This document shows, piece after piece, positions 1 to 9,355 of a stretch of DNA of 40,137 nt. A program made the position numbers and the translations under genes. The notes beneath the pieces were generated by a model. That model made no database searches, was not told the origin of the DNA, and saw only the letters and a list, made by a program, of their open reading frames with translations. Source of the stretch: Fibrobacter sp. (GTDB lineage Bacteria; Fibrobacterota; Fibrobacteria; Fibrobacterales; Fibrobacteraceae); contig JAGDBD010000065.1 in assembly GCA_017959225.1 (NCBI GenBank), forward strand, positions 1-40,137, read 5' to 3'. Each line of letters opens with the position of its first letter. The first letter of the stretch is position 1.

Positions 1-729
1 CTTTCCGTTTTTACCGACACGGGTTTGCTTAAAGATGATAGGTCCTTTGGGATCGCTGAACTTGACGATCAGAGCGCAGGCGATTAAAATCGGAGAGAGT
101 AGAAGGATTCCGCAGAACGACGAAACGATGTCGAAAGTCCGCTTGATAACTTCATTGACGCTAAACGAAATTTTGTTCGTCTGGGAAAGGATGTCTCCGT
201 AAAAAAGACGTTTAAGGGAGAAGAATCCGTTGTTTCGGATGTTGAACTTGGCAATGGATTCGTCGAGTTCTTGATCCTGTTTTTCTTGCAATCCGGTGTA
301 AATGCTTGCTTGGAAAACGGGTTGCTTTGTCTTTTTGCGCAAAATGTCTACAAGGCCCGCTTTTTTGATGTTTACAAGCATCTTTCTGCGCAGGCGTTCC
401 AGAACGTGCAGATCGGAATCGATCATAATCACCCCGAGACCATCCGGATTGTCCAAATATCCAACGATATCTGTGAACTTGGTTTCGGTCAAAAGGGTGA
501 GCACTGCGATTTTCCAAGCTCGGACATAGGTCGAATCGAACTTGCTGAATCCGACGATATCGAACTGGCGCGTGATGATTTTGAAATACAGAAACGGATG
601 CTGATTGCGATTTGTTCGCAAAAATTCTTCACGGAGTCTTGCCTTGAAAAAATTCGAAGGGTAAACCGTGTTTCCGATGTCCTGGGGGGAAAGTAAGCCC
701 AGCCTGTCCTGTGTAATTTTAGCGTTCAC
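1..729 (-). CDS. Phosphoglycosyl (sugar) transferase, 3' end outside window
   Basis: The 243 visible codons end, at the window edge, in the start of a bacterial sugar transferase domain (PF02397 type). There is a membrane hairpin preceded by VIKRTFDIV, then the GPIIFKQTRVGKNGK segment that contacts the lipid carrier and donor in this family. Such enzymes move a sugar phosphate from a UDP-sugar to undecaprenyl phosphate, the first step of a surface polysaccharide. The catalytic motifs lie beyond the edge. The first ~185 residues show no membrane segment, unlike the usual four to five N-terminal helices, and I do not recognise them. GTG at 729 is chosen as start: a TATATTTG promoter element ends 4 bases upstream and no normal ribosome site is visible. 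An in-frame ATG at 780 also lacks one. The gene diverges from hom. Confidence 0.75.
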   Translation of the reverse strand, partial: MNAKITQDRLGLLSPQDIGNTVYPSNFFKARLREEFLRTNRNQHPFLYFKIITRQFDIVGFSKFDSTYVRAWKIAVLTLLTETKFTDIVGYLDNPDGLGVIMIDSDLHVLERLRRKMLVNIKKAGLVDILRKKTKQPVFQASIYTGLQEKQDQELDESIAKFNIRNNGFFSLKRLFYGDILSQTNKISFSVNEVIKRTFDIVSSFCGILLLSPILIACALIVKFSDPKGPIIFKQTRVGKNGK

Positions 730-733
730 TTCC

Positions 734-741
734 CAAATATA
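734..741 (-). promoter_or_regulatory. TAnnTTTG promoter element, 4 bases before a GTG start
   Basis: On the minus strand TATATTTG is followed by GGAA and then the GTG of the sugar transferase. It matches the Bacteroidetes -7 consensus TAnnTTTG exactly. With the usual offset the transcript would begin at or next to the GTG, so the mRNA may be leaderless. der has the same arrangement. Confidence 0.5.
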
Positions 742-791
742 GCTTCGATTTTCTAATTTATTGGCGAAAAATTTTTCCATTGGAGATTATT

Positions 792-2081
792 ATGCGCATT
801 GGACTTATTGGCACCGGAACCATTGGTGGCGGTGTAGTGGAAATCCTCGAAGCCAAGGCTGCTCAGTACCGTGAAAAGTTGGGCATCGACCTTGAACTCG
901 CTTGCATCTGCGCCAAGAGCGAAGAAGAAGTCGCTCCGTACAAGGCAAAGGGCTATAAGACGACGACCGATGCGATGACGATGATCACCGATCCGACGAT
1001 TCATGTGATCGTGGAACTCGCCGGCGGTTACGAAATGCCGCGCAAATGGATTACCGCCGCTCTCGAAAATAAGAAGCATGTGGTGACTGCCAACAAGGCG
1101 ATGCTTGCAAAGTATGGCCATGAAGTTTTCCCATTGGCCGAAAAGAACAACTGCCACATTCTGTTCGAAGCCGCTGTCGGCGGAGGCATCCCCATTATCC
1201 GCAGCATGCAGGAAGGTTTTGTGGGCAGCGAAGTGGAACACTTGAGCTGCATCATCAACGGTACTTGCAATTACATCCTTTCCCGTATGGGTGAAAGCGG
1301 CATGTCCTTTGACGACGCTTTGAAGGAAGCCCAGGAAAAAGGCTTTGCAGAACGCAACCCGACTTTCGACATCGAAGGTGTAGACTCCGCTCACAAAACG
1401 GCTATTCTTTCGAGCCTCTGCAGCGGCAAGTATGTGGACTTTGAAAAGATCCATGTGACCGGTGTTTCGAAGATTACTGCAGAAGACATTGCAAATGCAA
1501 AGGAACTCGGTTACAAGATCAAATTGCTGGGAATTTACGGACGTTGTGAAGACGGTGCTGTAGACGCTCGCGTTCATCCGTGCCTTGTTCCCAACGATCA
1601 CTTGCTCGCCAGTGTAGACGGAGTGATTAATGCGGTGTATCTCCACTGCGATAATCTCGGTCAGACTCTCCAGACAGGCGCTGGCGCAGGCCGTCTTCCG
1701 ACTGCAAGCGCTGTCGTTGCAGATCTCGTTTCCCTCGCTCGTTCGACGGATACTGGTTCTCGTAAGCCGCTCCCCATGGGTTGGTTCAACAAGGAAAATG
1801 CCGCAAAGCTCGTTCCGATTTCCGAAACGTCTTCCCGTTACTACTTGCGCTTTACCACCAAGGATTCCTACGGTGTTCTCGCAAGCATCACGGGCATTTT
1901 CAGCCAGAACGAAATCTCCATCGAATCCATCATCCAGAAGGATGTGAAGGATCCGGGCAAGGTCAGCATCGTCGTCATTTCCGAACGTACCAAGGAAAGC
2001 AAGATGCTCACAGCACTTGAAGCCATCGACTCGCTCTCTTCTGTCGCAGAAAAGAGCCAGATGATCCGCTTCCTCAAGTAA
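792..2081 (+). CDS. hom: Homoserine dehydrogenase
   Basis: Reduces aspartate semialdehyde to homoserine with NAD(P)H, the branch point toward threonine and methionine. The 429-residue protein has the Rossmann motif GTGTIGGGV at residues 7-15, the NKAML segment after it, the homoserine dehydrogenase core including FDIEGVDSAHK and GAGAGRLPTASAV, and a C-terminal ACT domain from about residue 350 (YYLRFTTKDSYGVLASI). Length and order match monofunctional Hom. No aspartokinase domain is fused. The start is ATG 792, with TGGAG at 781-785; an in-frame TTG at 780 precedes it but overlaps that ribosome site. The ACT domain implies allosteric control, probably by threonine (family knowledge). The next gene starts 9 bases after the stop, so they are probably cotranscribed. 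Confidence 0.95.
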   Translation: MRIGLIGTGTIGGGVVEILEAKAAQYREKLGIDLELACICAKSEEEVAPYKAKGYKTTTDAMTMITDPTIHVIVELAGGYEMPRKWITAALENKKHVVTANKAMLAKYGHEVFPLAEKNNCHILFEAAVGGGIPIIRSMQEGFVGSEVEHLSCIINGTCNYILSRMGESGMSFDDALKEAQEKGFAERNPTFDIEGVDSAHKTAILSSLCSGKYVDFEKIHVTGVSKITAEDIANAKELGYKIKLLGIYGRCEDGAVDARVHPCLVPNDHLLASVDGVINAVYLHCDNLGQTLQTGAGAGRLPTASAVVADLVSLARSTDTGSRKPLPMGWFNKENAAKLVPISETSSRYYLRFTTKDSYGVLASITGIFSQNEISIESIIQKDVKDPGKVSIVVISERTKESKMLTALEAIDSLSSVAEKSQMIRFLK

Positions 2082-2090
2082 GGCGTCATC

Positions 2091-3542
2091 ATGCTGCGAG
2101 GAAACAAGCTAGAACTCCTCTTGCATCTGATCGGAGACTATTTGGCGGTGACAATCTACTTTGTCATTGCCTTTTGGATACAGTTCCACAGCGGTTGGAT
2201 TGTAGACAAATTCGATCCGTCCAAGATGATTTCGGAATATACCCGCACAGGACTTGTGCTCACTGCGGGTTGGATTCTTTTGTTTGCCGTGACGGGCCTT
2301 TACCGCACATGGCTTTTGCTTTCTCGAACGCTCCAGGTGCTGCATGTGGCACGTGCCGTCATCATCGGAATAGTGACGATTCTTTTGGGTCTCTTCGGCT
2401 CGGAATTTATCGGTCGATTGGTGGCGGGGCAGCCTCTTTTGGGCGATTACGTATACGGATCCCGCTTCAAGTGGATCCTTTTGTACGGCGCCGGCGTCTT
2501 CTTTTTAGTCGCCACTTTCCGCATGTTGGTAGCAAGCTTTTTGCGCACGCTTCTGCGCAAAGGACACGGTGCAAATAATCTGCTTGTGCTCGGTGCTACG
2601 GAAGCGGGTAAAAAAATTGCGCTTGCTTTTGCGAAAGCTCCGGAACGGGGAAAGAAGGTGGTCGGATTCCTGGATGAACATTACCAGGTGATGGACCACG
2701 AATTCGCAGGCTTCCCGGTCCTCGGTAAATATTCCGATTTGGCAGGCCTTGTAAAGAAGCTCAAAGTTTCGGGTATCGTCATTTCCCATGACAGTTCTTC
2801 TTTGCAAGAAATTACCCGAGTTCTTACATGGGCGTGCGACCTTCCATTGCACATCTATGTGATCCCCGGTTTGTACAACGTGATCAGCGGACATTACAAA
2901 ACGAACCTGGTTCACGGTTTTGATTTGCAAGAACTGTTCGCTTTCAATATGCCCCGTTGGGAAGTGCGGGTGAAGCGCTTAATGGATGTCGTTGTGGCGG
3001 CAACCCTTTTGATTTGCTCCCTTCCGATTTCGCTCATGGCAGCCCTTGCGATCAAGCTGGATTCTAAAGGACCTGTTTTTTATTCGCAGGAACGTGTAGG
3101 CCTTTACGGCAAACGTTTTATGGTGCACAAGTTCCGTACCATGCGGACAGACGCCGAAAAGAACGGTGCGCAGTGGGCGACGAAGAACGATCCGCGCATT
3201 ACCCGCGTGGGACGCTTCCTCCGCAAAACCCGTATCGATGAACTGCCACAGCTTTTGTGCGTTCTCCAGGGCGACATGAGCATGGTCGGTCCACGTCCGG
3301 AACGGGCCGTGTTTATTGAAAAATTGCGGGAACAGATTCCGTTCTACATTGGACGCCTTAAAATGAAACCGGGACTTACCGGTTGGGCTCAGGTGCGTTA
3401 CCACTACGACACGAGCCTTGAAGATGTGCAGAAGAAGTTGGAATACGACATGTACTATTATGAAAACATGTCCCTTCTTTTGGATCTTCAAATTTTGTTC
3501 AGAACGATTTATGTAGTGCTCACAGGTAAAGGAGCTCAATAA
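2091..3542 (+). CDS. Polyprenyl-phosphate sugar phosphotransferase (WcaJ/WbaP-like)
   Basis: Membrane enzyme that transfers a sugar-1-phosphate to undecaprenyl phosphate to start exopolysaccharide or O-antigen units. The 483 residues are laid out as in the full-length family: about four to five N-terminal helices (to ~165), a nucleotide-binding-like domain with [14 protein letters not shown] (~160-285), then from about residue 290 a membrane hairpin and the catalytic PF02397 domain. Visible motifs are [35 protein letters not shown] and [14 protein letters not shown] upstream supports ATG 2091. The stop overlaps the nadC start by one base (TAATG), indicating translational coupling. The sugar is not predictable from sequence; the UDP-glucuronate decarboxylase three genes on makes a nucleotide-sugar pathway plausible. 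Confidence 0.9.
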   Translation: MLRGNKLELLLHLIGDYLAVTIYFVIAFWIQFHSGWIVDKFDPSKMISEYTRTGLVLTAGWILLFAVTGLYRTWLLLSRTLQVLHVARAVIIGIVTILLGLFGSEFIGRLVAGQPLLGDYVYGSRFKWILLYGAGVFFLVATFRMLVASFLRTLLRKGHGANNLLVLGATEAGKKIALAFAKAPERGKKVVGFLDEHYQVMDHEFAGFPVLGKYSDLAGLVKKLKVSGIVISHDSSSLQEITRVLTWACDLPLHIYVIPGLYNVISGHYKTNLVHGFDLQELFAFNMPRWEVRVKRLMDVVVAATLLICSLPISLMAALAIKLDSKGPVFYSQERVGLYGKRFMVHKFRTMRTDAEKNGAQWATKNDPRITRVGRFLRKTRIDELPQLLCVLQGDMSMVGPRPERAVFIEKLREQIPFYIGRLKMKPGLTGWAQVRYHYDTSLEDVQKKLEYDMYYYENMSLLLDLQILFRTIYVVLTGKGAQ

Positions 3543-4405
3543 TGTACGGTGACAATTCGAAGCCGGTGTTCCCGGCGGAAGACGCTTTGACTATGATTCG
3601 CCTTGCGCTTGCAGAAGACGTGCGCACGGGAGACGTGACAAGCCTTTGGACCATTCCGGAAAATCAAAAAGAACATGCCCGCCTGATTGCAAAGGAAGAC
3701 GGCGTTCTCGCAGGCCTTCCGGTAATCGAAATGGTCTTTCAGGAATTGAAAGCGAGTGTGAAAGTCACGCTTCACAAGCAAGACGGCGACGTAGTGAAGA
3801 AGGGCGATCTGATTGCGGAACTCGACGGCACCACCCGTGAACTCTTGACCGGTGAACGCACCCTTTTGAATTTCATCCAGCAGCTTTCGGGCGTTGCCAC
3901 GGTCGCTCATACTTTCCAAGAAGCTTTGAAGGGCGGAAAAACAAAGGTCCTCGATACGCGTAAAACCGTTCCGGGATTCCGCACATTGCAAAAGTATGCT
4001 GTCCGCGTAGGCGGAGGTTCCAACCATCGCATGGGCCTTTTTGACATGGTGCTTGTAAAAGACAATCACATCGCTGCGGCAGGTGGCGTTTTGGAAGCTC
4101 TCGCCGTTGTCAAAAAGAACAATACCCAAAACTTGATGGTCGAAATGGAAGTGGAAAATTTTGACCAGCTCCGCGCTCTTTTGAACAAGGGTGTAGACGT
4201 CATCATGCTCGACAACATGAGCAACGAGACCATGGCGGAAGCTTTGAAGATTATCAAGGAAAGCGGAGACAAGTGCTTGGTGGAAGGCTCCGGCAATATG
4301 ACCCTTGAACGCGCCAAGGAAATCGCCACCTTAGGGCTTGATTTCATCTCGGTGGGCGCTTTGACCCACAGCGTGAAGGCTCTCGATATTTCCATGAGAA
4401 TTTAA
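3542..4405 (+). CDS. nadC: Nicotinate-nucleotide pyrophosphorylase (quinolinate phosphoribosyltransferase)
   Basis: Converts quinolinate and PRPP to nicotinate mononucleotide in de novo NAD synthesis. The 287 residues carry the family landmarks: EDVRTGDVTS near the N terminus, GERTLLNFIQQLSGVAT, LDTRKTVPGFR, GGGSNHRMGLFDMVLVKDNH, and the C-terminal barrel segments VEMEVEN, DVIMLDNM and VEGSGNM. The basic residues that bind quinolinate and PRPP phosphates (DTRKT, NHR) are present. GGAG 7 bases upstream supports the start, which overlaps the previous stop. No nadA or nadB is in the window, so this gene is separated from the rest of its pathway. Confidence 0.95.
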   Translation: MYGDNSKPVFPAEDALTMIRLALAEDVRTGDVTSLWTIPENQKEHARLIAKEDGVLAGLPVIEMVFQELKASVKVTLHKQDGDVVKKGDLIAELDGTTRELLTGERTLLNFIQQLSGVATVAHTFQEALKGGKTKVLDTRKTVPGFRTLQKYAVRVGGGSNHRMGLFDMVLVKDNHIAAAGGVLEALAVVKKNNTQNLMVEMEVENFDQLRALLNKGVDVIMLDNMSNETMAEALKIIKESGDKCLVEGSGNMTLERAKEIATLGLDFISVGALTHSVKALDISMRI

Positions 4406-4413
4406 GGCTTCGA

Positions 4414-5259
4414 ATGAAGACCGCAAAAAAGAAATCTTCGAATCGAAAGAAAGCCCCTTATACATTTGTCGTGGATGTGGGAAACACTCACACGGTCCTT
4501 GGCATTTATAAGGGCGACCAGATTGAAGACCACTGGAGACTCACCACTCGGAAAGAAACGACGAGCGATGAAGTGTTGAATCGCGTCGGCGGCCTGATCC
4601 GTTTTTCGAAAATCAAACCGGAAGAAATTTCTTACGTTGGACTTTCCACGGTAGTGCCAGTCCTTGAACGCCCTTGGGTGAAAGCTCTTCAAAAGCTTTT
4701 GAAAAAGCCTGTTCAGGTGGTCAATTCCAACAATTGTCTCGGTTGCCCGATCGCTTACCTGAATCCGTCTTCTTTAGGCGCAGACCGTCTTTGCAACATT
4801 ATTTCGTTGCGCGATCGCGGTTATACCGATGCCATCGTCATTGACATGGGAACGGCAACCACTTTCGATGTCATGAAAAACGGCGGTTTTGAAGGCGGAT
4901 TGATTATTCCTGGTATCAGTGCAAGCATGGACGTTCTCACGGAAAAAGCGGCCCGCTTAAAACCGGTGAGCATCGAATGGTCGGACCGCATCGTGGCGAA
5001 CAATACAGATGACGCCATTCGCGCGGGCCTTTTGTACGGGTTTATCGCAGAACTCGAAGCTCTTGTAAAAAAAATTAAGCAGGAACTGGGCAAAAAGGAT
5101 GTTCCGGTTTTTGCAACGGGCGGCTGGGGACGCATGGTCCTTGGGCATAGCGATGTGATCGATACTTATGATCCGTATTTGACGGTAAACGGGGTGCGCC
5201 TGGTTGCCATGCACGGAAACGGAGCTATCGAAATAGATCGCGATAGCGATGAAGAATAG
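4414..5259 (+). CDS. coaX: Type III pantothenate kinase
   Basis: Phosphorylates pantothenate, the first step of coenzyme A synthesis. The 281-residue protein is an ASKHA-fold kinase. It has the phosphate-binding motif [12 protein letters not shown] (~21-32; DVGNTNT is more usual), [13 protein letters not shown], the GADRLCNI motif and [11 protein letters not shown]. It carries about 15 extra basic residues at the N terminus (several Lys/Arg) before the first core strand. ATG 4414 is still the best start because AAGG lies 7 bases upstream, overlapping the nadC stop. It follows nadC after 8 bases, so two cofactor genes are probably cotranscribed. Confidence 0.93.
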   Translation: MKTAKKKSSNRKKAPYTFVVDVGNTHTVLGIYKGDQIEDHWRLTTRKETTSDEVLNRVGGLIRFSKIKPEEISYVGLSTVVPVLERPWVKALQKLLKKPVQVVNSNNCLGCPIAYLNPSSLGADRLCNIISLRDRGYTDAIVIDMGTATTFDVMKNGGFEGGLIIPGISASMDVLTEKAARLKPVSIEWSDRIVANNTDDAIRAGLLYGFIAELEALVKKIKQELGKKDVPVFATGGWGRMVLGHSDVIDTYDPYLTVNGVRLVAMHGNGAIEIDRDSDEE

Positions 5260-5303
5260 CGTTTTATTTATATATATTCTTCGAAGACATTTTTGGAGTT
5301 TAT

Positions 5304-6236
5304 ATGCGTTGTTTAGTAACTGGTGGTGCTGGATTTTTAGGCTCGCATCTTTGTGAACGATTGCTCGCAGACGGGCATGAAGTGATATGTCTTGACAATT
5401 ACTTCACCGGTCGTATGAGCAATGTGAACCATTTGCGCGACAATCGCAATTTTGAACTGATCCGTCACGATGTGACAGAACCGATTCTCCTGGAAGTGGA
5501 TCGCATTTATAACCTGGCTTGCCCGGCAAGCCCGATTCACTACCAGTACAATCCGGTCAAAACTATTAAAACAAGCGTCATGGGCGCAATCAACATGCTC
5601 GGCATGGCAAAGCGCGTCCACGCCCGCATTCTCCAGGCTTCGACAAGCGAAGTTTACGGCGATCCGAATGTACACCCCCAGACCGAAGATTACTGGGGAA
5701 ACGTAAACCCCATCGGCATTCGCAGCTGTTACGATGAAGGCAAGCGCGTTGCAGAAACGCTTTTTATGGATTATCACCGTCAAAATCATGTTGACATTCG
5801 CATTGTGCGTATTTTCAATACGTATGGACCGCGCATGCTCGCCAATGACGGACGCGTCGTCAGCAATTTTATTGTACAAGCGCTGAAAGGGGAAGACATC
5901 ACCATTTACGGTTCGGGCGAACAGACCCGCAGTTTCTGCTATGTTTCGGACTTGATCGAAGCGATCGTGCGCATGATGGATCAGGACGATGCCATTGGCC
6001 CTGTGAACATTGGAAATCCCCATGAATTCACCATGTTAGAGCTGGCGGAAAAGGTGATCGATTTAACGGGCAGCCAAAGCAAGATCGTTTACTTGAGCCT
6101 CCCGGGAGATGATCCGAAAAAACGCAAACCGGACATTTCCCGCGCAAAGAAGATCCTTTCGAACTGGGAACCTACCGTTCAGCTGGAAGAAGGATTGAAA
6201 AAGACGATCGCCTATTTTGAATCCACGTTGAAATAA
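5304..6236 (+). CDS. UDP-glucuronate decarboxylase (UDP-xylose synthase), SDR family
   Basis: Extended short-chain dehydrogenase that converts UDP-glucuronate to UDP-xylose, supplying a sugar for surface polysaccharides. The 310 residues show the NAD motif GGAGFLG at 7-13, the catalytic STSE at 113-116, YDEGK with Tyr143 and Lys147, the segment [10 protein letters not shown] typical of this subfamily, and [11 protein letters not shown] short-gap promoter region with the AT-rich run TTTATATATATTC (about 5265-5278) precedes it, and GGAG upstream supports ATG 5304. Substrate specificity is assigned by family resemblance; the close relative dTDP-glucose dehydratase is less likely because the NLACPASP motif fits the decarboxylase. 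It is the second nucleotide-sugar gene of the cluster. Confidence 0.88.
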   Translation: MRCLVTGGAGFLGSHLCERLLADGHEVICLDNYFTGRMSNVNHLRDNRNFELIRHDVTEPILLEVDRIYNLACPASPIHYQYNPVKTIKTSVMGAINMLGMAKRVHARILQASTSEVYGDPNVHPQTEDYWGNVNPIGIRSCYDEGKRVAETLFMDYHRQNHVDIRIVRIFNTYGPRMLANDGRVVSNFIVQALKGEDITIYGSGEQTRSFCYVSDLIEAIVRMMDQDDAIGPVNIGNPHEFTMLELAEKVIDLTGSQSKIVYLSLPGDDPKKRKPDISRAKKILSNWEPTVQLEEGLKKTIAYFESTLK

Positions 6237-6277
6237 GTTTATATTGAAAGAAAGACCTTTAACTGTTCGAGGGTAGT

Positions 6278-7264
6278 ATGAGTATGATTGCCGTTATCGC
6301 GCTGTTCATTGCTGCGATTATCGCATTGGTCCTTTTGGCTTTTGTGGCCAATTTCTTTAGCCTTTGGCTTCAAGCTTTGTTTTCTCGGGCAAGTGTCAGC
6401 ATGTTCCAGCTGATCGGGATGCGTCTCCGCAAAGTTCCGCCCAAGGTGATTGTGGAATCTCGAATTCTCAGCTGCAAAGCGGGAATGCCTGTGGATACGA
6501 ATCTTTTGGAAGCGCATTACATGTCGGGTGGTGACGTGATCCGCGTGGTGCAGGCGCTGATCGCTGCCAACAAGGCGAACATCAAATTGGACTTTAAACA
6601 GGCTGCTGCGATCGACCTTGCCGGTCGTAACGTTCTTGAAGCGGTGCAGATGTCGGTGAACCCGAAGGTGATTGAAACTCCGCGGGTAAGCGCTGTGGCT
6701 TTGGATGGTATTCAGCTACATGCTGTGACTCGCATTACGGTCCGCGCAAGCATTCAAAAGCTTGTCGGTGGCGCTGGTGAAGAAACGGTGGTTGCCCGTG
6801 TGGGTGAAGGTATCGTGTCCTCCATTGGCGGTGCGGCAAGCCACAAGGATGTGCTTGAAAATCCGAACATGATTTCTCGCAAGGTTCTGGAATCGGGCCT
6901 TGACGCCGGTACGGCTTTTGAAATTCTCTCCATCGACATTGCCGATGTGGACGTTGGCCAAAATATCGGTGCGCGCTTGGAAACGGACCGTGCCGAAGCC
7001 GATAAGAAGATTGCACAGGCCAAAGCGGAAGAACGCCGTGCCATGGCTTACGCTGCGGAACAGGAAATGAAGGCGAAGGTCATGGAAATGCGAGCAAAGC
7101 TTGTGGAAAGCGAAGCTCAGGTTCCGATGGCCATGTCGGACGCCCTTCGCAGTGGACGTCTCGGTGTAATGGATTATTACAACTTAAAGAATATCCAGGC
7201 CGATACCCAAATGCGTAACCAACTCGGCGGTGTCGATGCTCAGCCGAAGGAGCCGAACGCTTAA
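6278..7264 (+). CDS. floA: Flotillin-like protein FloA
   Basis: Membrane scaffold of bacterial flotillin-like microdomains. The 328 residues begin with a strong hydrophobic anchor (residues ~4-27), then the conserved segment [15 protein letters not shown], the SPFH-like core ([20 protein letters not shown]), and a C-terminal Ala/Glu-rich predicted coiled coil ([23 protein letters not shown]). This matches full-length FloA/YqfA proteins (PF12127). GAGGG at 6269-6273 supports ATG 6278; a second ATG lies two codons later. TATATTG at 6240-6246 is a weak promoter candidate. The next small membrane protein starts 15 bases after its stop, so the two are probably cotranscribed. Confidence 0.93.
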   Translation: MSMIAVIALFIAAIIALVLLAFVANFFSLWLQALFSRASVSMFQLIGMRLRKVPPKVIVESRILSCKAGMPVDTNLLEAHYMSGGDVIRVVQALIAANKANIKLDFKQAAAIDLAGRNVLEAVQMSVNPKVIETPRVSAVALDGIQLHAVTRITVRASIQKLVGGAGEETVVARVGEGIVSSIGGAASHKDVLENPNMISRKVLESGLDAGTAFEILSIDIADVDVGQNIGARLETDRAEADKKIAQAKAEERRAMAYAAEQEMKAKVMEMRAKLVESEAQVPMAMSDALRSGRLGVMDYYNLKNIQADTQMRNQLGGVDAQPKEPNA

Positions 7265-7279
7265 CGCTTTGGGATTCCC

Positions 7280-7840
7280 ATGGAAAATCTTGTCACCGTC
7301 CTCATCACACTGGCGATTATCGCCTATTCCGCATACCGGAAGTCGAAACGGCAAGGGCATAACGAGCCTTTGCCGCCAGATACGTCGTGGGAACAGGACG
7401 ATGTCGAAGAGGACGTTTCCGAAGAAGCGCCTCCGGTGCCAGATCCGTTACAGGATCTGATTCGCAAGTTTAGAGAAGAACAGGCGAAAACGGCACAAGG
7501 GGACGCTTCTCCCAAAGTCGTTCCGTCCAAAAAAATCGTGGAAGCGGATCAAAAAACTTTTGAGCATCAATCCAAACGGATCGAATCTTCTTATGCTCCC
7601 AAAAAGGATTTTACCCGCATTTCAAAAAATGAAGAAGTAAAGCCTGTTTTTGTTCCGATGCCCGAACCCGAAGTTTCTTCTTTCAAGTTAGAAGAAACTT
7701 TGCCGCAAACACCGCTTCAGCGCAAATCGAATTTTGACCTGAATATAAAAGATGCCCGCAAGGGATTCTTGTGGGCAAAGGTTTTGGACGATCCGCGGTT
7801 TAAACGCCGCTCACCGTTTACTCTTGATCGTAGGGGATAA
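7280..7840 (+). CDS. Membrane-anchored hypothetical protein downstream of floA
   Basis: I do not recognise this 186-residue protein. It starts with one hydrophobic segment (MENLVTVLITLAIIAYSAY, then basic residues), so it is probably anchored with a cytoplasmic tail. The middle is rich in Glu, Pro and Lys and looks disordered. The C terminus has a compact segment, DARKGFLWAKVLDDPRFKRR. Small proteins with this layout, an N-terminal anchor and a short terminal motif of the type WSEIL-x-PP, occur in many bacteria; that link is by architecture only. A ribosome site is weak (GGGA). Placement right after floA suggests a role at the same membrane domains. Its last 23 bases overlap the end of the convergent PspC gene. 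Confidence 0.7.
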   Translation: MENLVTVLITLAIIAYSAYRKSKRQGHNEPLPPDTSWEQDDVEEDVSEEAPPVPDPLQDLIRKFREEQAKTAQGDASPKVVPSKKIVEADQKTFEHQSKRIESSYAPKKDFTRISKNEEVKPVFVPMPEPEVSSFKLEETLPQTPLQRKSNFDLNIKDARKGFLWAKVLDDPRFKRRSPFTLDRRG

Positions 7841-8006
7841 GAGCCCAGCAGATTACATAAGCAAGAATTCCGGATCCGAATGAAATCAGCGTTCCGATGA
7901 TCCAAAGAATTCTGATAATCGTCGCGTCGATGTTAAAGTATTCTCCAATACCGCCACATACGCCGACGATTTTTTTGTTGTTTTCGGAAAGAGTCAATTT
8001 CTTCAT
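7818..8006 (-). CDS. PspC-domain small membrane protein
   Basis: A 62-residue PspC-type protein. The signature is KKIVGVCGGIGEYFNID near residue 12, followed by one long membrane segment (RILWIIGTLISFGSGILAYVICWALIP). PspC proteins sense or respond to envelope stress in other bacteria; here no pspA or pspB is nearby, so its role is open. ATG 8006 has a strong AGGAGGA ribosome site 6 bases upstream, and a full TAnnTTTG promoter lies about 40 bases upstream. It overlaps the convergent gene by 23 bases at the 3' ends and no terminator separates them. Confidence 0.88.
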   Translation of the reverse strand: MKKLTLSENNKKIVGVCGGIGEYFNIDATIIRILWIIGTLISFGSGILAYVICWALIPYDQE

Positions 8007-8044
8007 CGTGAATTCCTCCTGTCATCGAAGTTAACAATTGTTTT

Positions 8045-8076
8045 CAAAAATAAAGTAGAAAAATATTCCGCAAAAA
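8045..8076 (-). promoter_or_regulatory. Promoter of the PspC-like gene
   Basis: On the minus strand TTTTTG (8071-8076) is followed after 18 bases by TATTTTTG (8045-8052). This fits the Bacteroidetes-type pair TTTG and TAnnTTTG. The gene start is 38 bases further on, with a strong ribosome site in between. Confidence 0.5.
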
Positions 8077-8121
8077 CGTCATATAGGATGAGCCTCTCTC
8101 ATTTAAACCAAAGGAGTCAAG

Positions 8122-9324
8122 ATGAGAGATAATCATTTGCTGTCAATTTTAATTGTTTTCTCCGTTTTTTCTTTTGGATTTTGGGGATGTTCCTCTGGGG
8201 GAAATCCGGAAAATCCTTCGGCGGAGCTTTCGCATGTCCATTTGGATGTGGCAAGGACTGCCGTTCCGCTGCAAGATAGTCTCGTAGTGGACTTGATCGG
8301 TCCGGATACGATTCACATGGTCCTTGTGGACGAAGAAGCTTTTGTGGAACAGCGGCTAAGTCCCGGAGCGTGGAACTTTTATGCGAAGCAATACGCGAAC
8401 GGAATGCTTGTGGAAGAGGGGGAAGTTTCGGCGACGCTTTTGGCAGGGGAAAATGCATCTCTTTCCATTGCGATGCATGCGGTTGCGGGATTTCTCTATG
8501 TGAAGATTCCTCTTGGACTTGGAAATTCCATGGGAATCGCTTCGGGTACGCTTCAAATGCGAGGCGAGAACTTTTCGAAGGATTACGCTTTTCAGTTGAC
8601 GGAACTAGAAGCTTCCGTTGCAACGGACATGCTTGTTCTTGGACAGAATTATAGTGCAAAGATTATGCTGTTTTCGGCGGAAGGAGATACGTTGTACGAA
8701 ATCGATTCCCAGGTGACCATCGACGGGGAACATTTTGCCTTGGACTGGACTTTGAATTCGTTGTATTCGGATCTTTCCCTTTTTATTACAAAAGATTCCA
8801 TTCGCACTCTTTCGGTGGTTGCGCATTTGCCGGCAAAGCTTCGCGCTCCGCAAAAGGATGAACTGTTGATTTCGGAATTCATGACCGAAGGCAAGGAAGA
8901 ATTTGTGGAAATTTACAATGCATCCTTGGACACCTTGGATTTACAAGGTTGCTCACTTTGGGCAACGAGCAGCTCCACCCTCAAGCAGATGACCGATTCC
9001 AGTTTTTTGGCAAAAGTTGCTCCGGGAGCTTATTACGTTTTTGGCAAAGATTCTCTTGAAGGGCGTGACGTTACCGTGCCCCTTGCCATGCCCGGAACAA
9101 AGGGCTCTATTGTAATCCGCTGCCCGTCGGGAACGATTGATTCTCTTTTTTATGCGAGTGCAAAAAATGTGGCAAACGATTCACTTTCGATTTCGGAATT
9201 TCCCATTGATTCGAAGATGAGCGTGCAGTTACCCCTGTCTCGGTATAAGGAGCGAGCGGAAGGAAGCTCCTGGTGCAATGGAGAGTTCACCTTGCACGAA
9301 GCGGCCAATTGCGTTGAAGAATAA
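8122..9324 (+). CDS. Lipoprotein with a lamin-tail-like domain
   Basis: A 400-residue surface or periplasmic lipoprotein. The N terminus is a lipoprotein signal with cleavage before Cys23 (FGFWGC), followed by SSGGNPENPS. Residues ~30-245 look like beta-rich Ig-type segments without a family I recognise. From about residue 250 the sequence DELLISEF...EEFVEIYNASLDTLDLQGCSLW, then APGAYYVFGKD, matches the lamin tail domain pattern (LTD, PF00932), often found in secreted bacterial proteins. AAGGAG 7 bases before ATG 8122 supports the start. It is a single-gene unit facing a convergent lipoprotein gene, and a bidirectional terminator lies right after its stop. Confidence 0.8.
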   Translation: MRDNHLLSILIVFSVFSFGFWGCSSGGNPENPSAELSHVHLDVARTAVPLQDSLVVDLIGPDTIHMVLVDEEAFVEQRLSPGAWNFYAKQYANGMLVEEGEVSATLLAGENASLSIAMHAVAGFLYVKIPLGLGNSMGIASGTLQMRGENFSKDYAFQLTELEASVATDMLVLGQNYSAKIMLFSAEGDTLYEIDSQVTIDGEHFALDWTLNSLYSDLSLFITKDSIRTLSVVAHLPAKLRAPQKDELLISEFMTEGKEEFVEIYNASLDTLDLQGCSLWATSSSTLKQMTDSSFLAKVAPGAYYVFGKDSLEGRDVTVPLAMPGTKGSIVIRCPSGTIDSLFYASAKNVANDSLSISEFPIDSKMSVQLPLSRYKERAEGSSWCNGEFTLHEAANCVEE

Positions 9325-9327
9325 AGA

Positions 9328-9355
9328 AAAAACGAGAACGTGAGTTCTCGTTTTT
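9328..9355. terminator. Bidirectional rho-independent terminator
   Basis: A perfect 12-base inverted repeat, AAAAACGAGAAC at 9328-9339 and its complement at 9344-9355, with loop GTGA. A runs on one side and T runs on the other make it work for both converging genes. It overlaps the stop codon of the leftward Cys-rich lipoprotein gene. Confidence 0.85.

Noticed and set aside
271-696. A rightward 141-codon frame at the left end
   Set aside because: The leftward frame there encodes a clear sugar transferase segment; this one is its antisense shadow.
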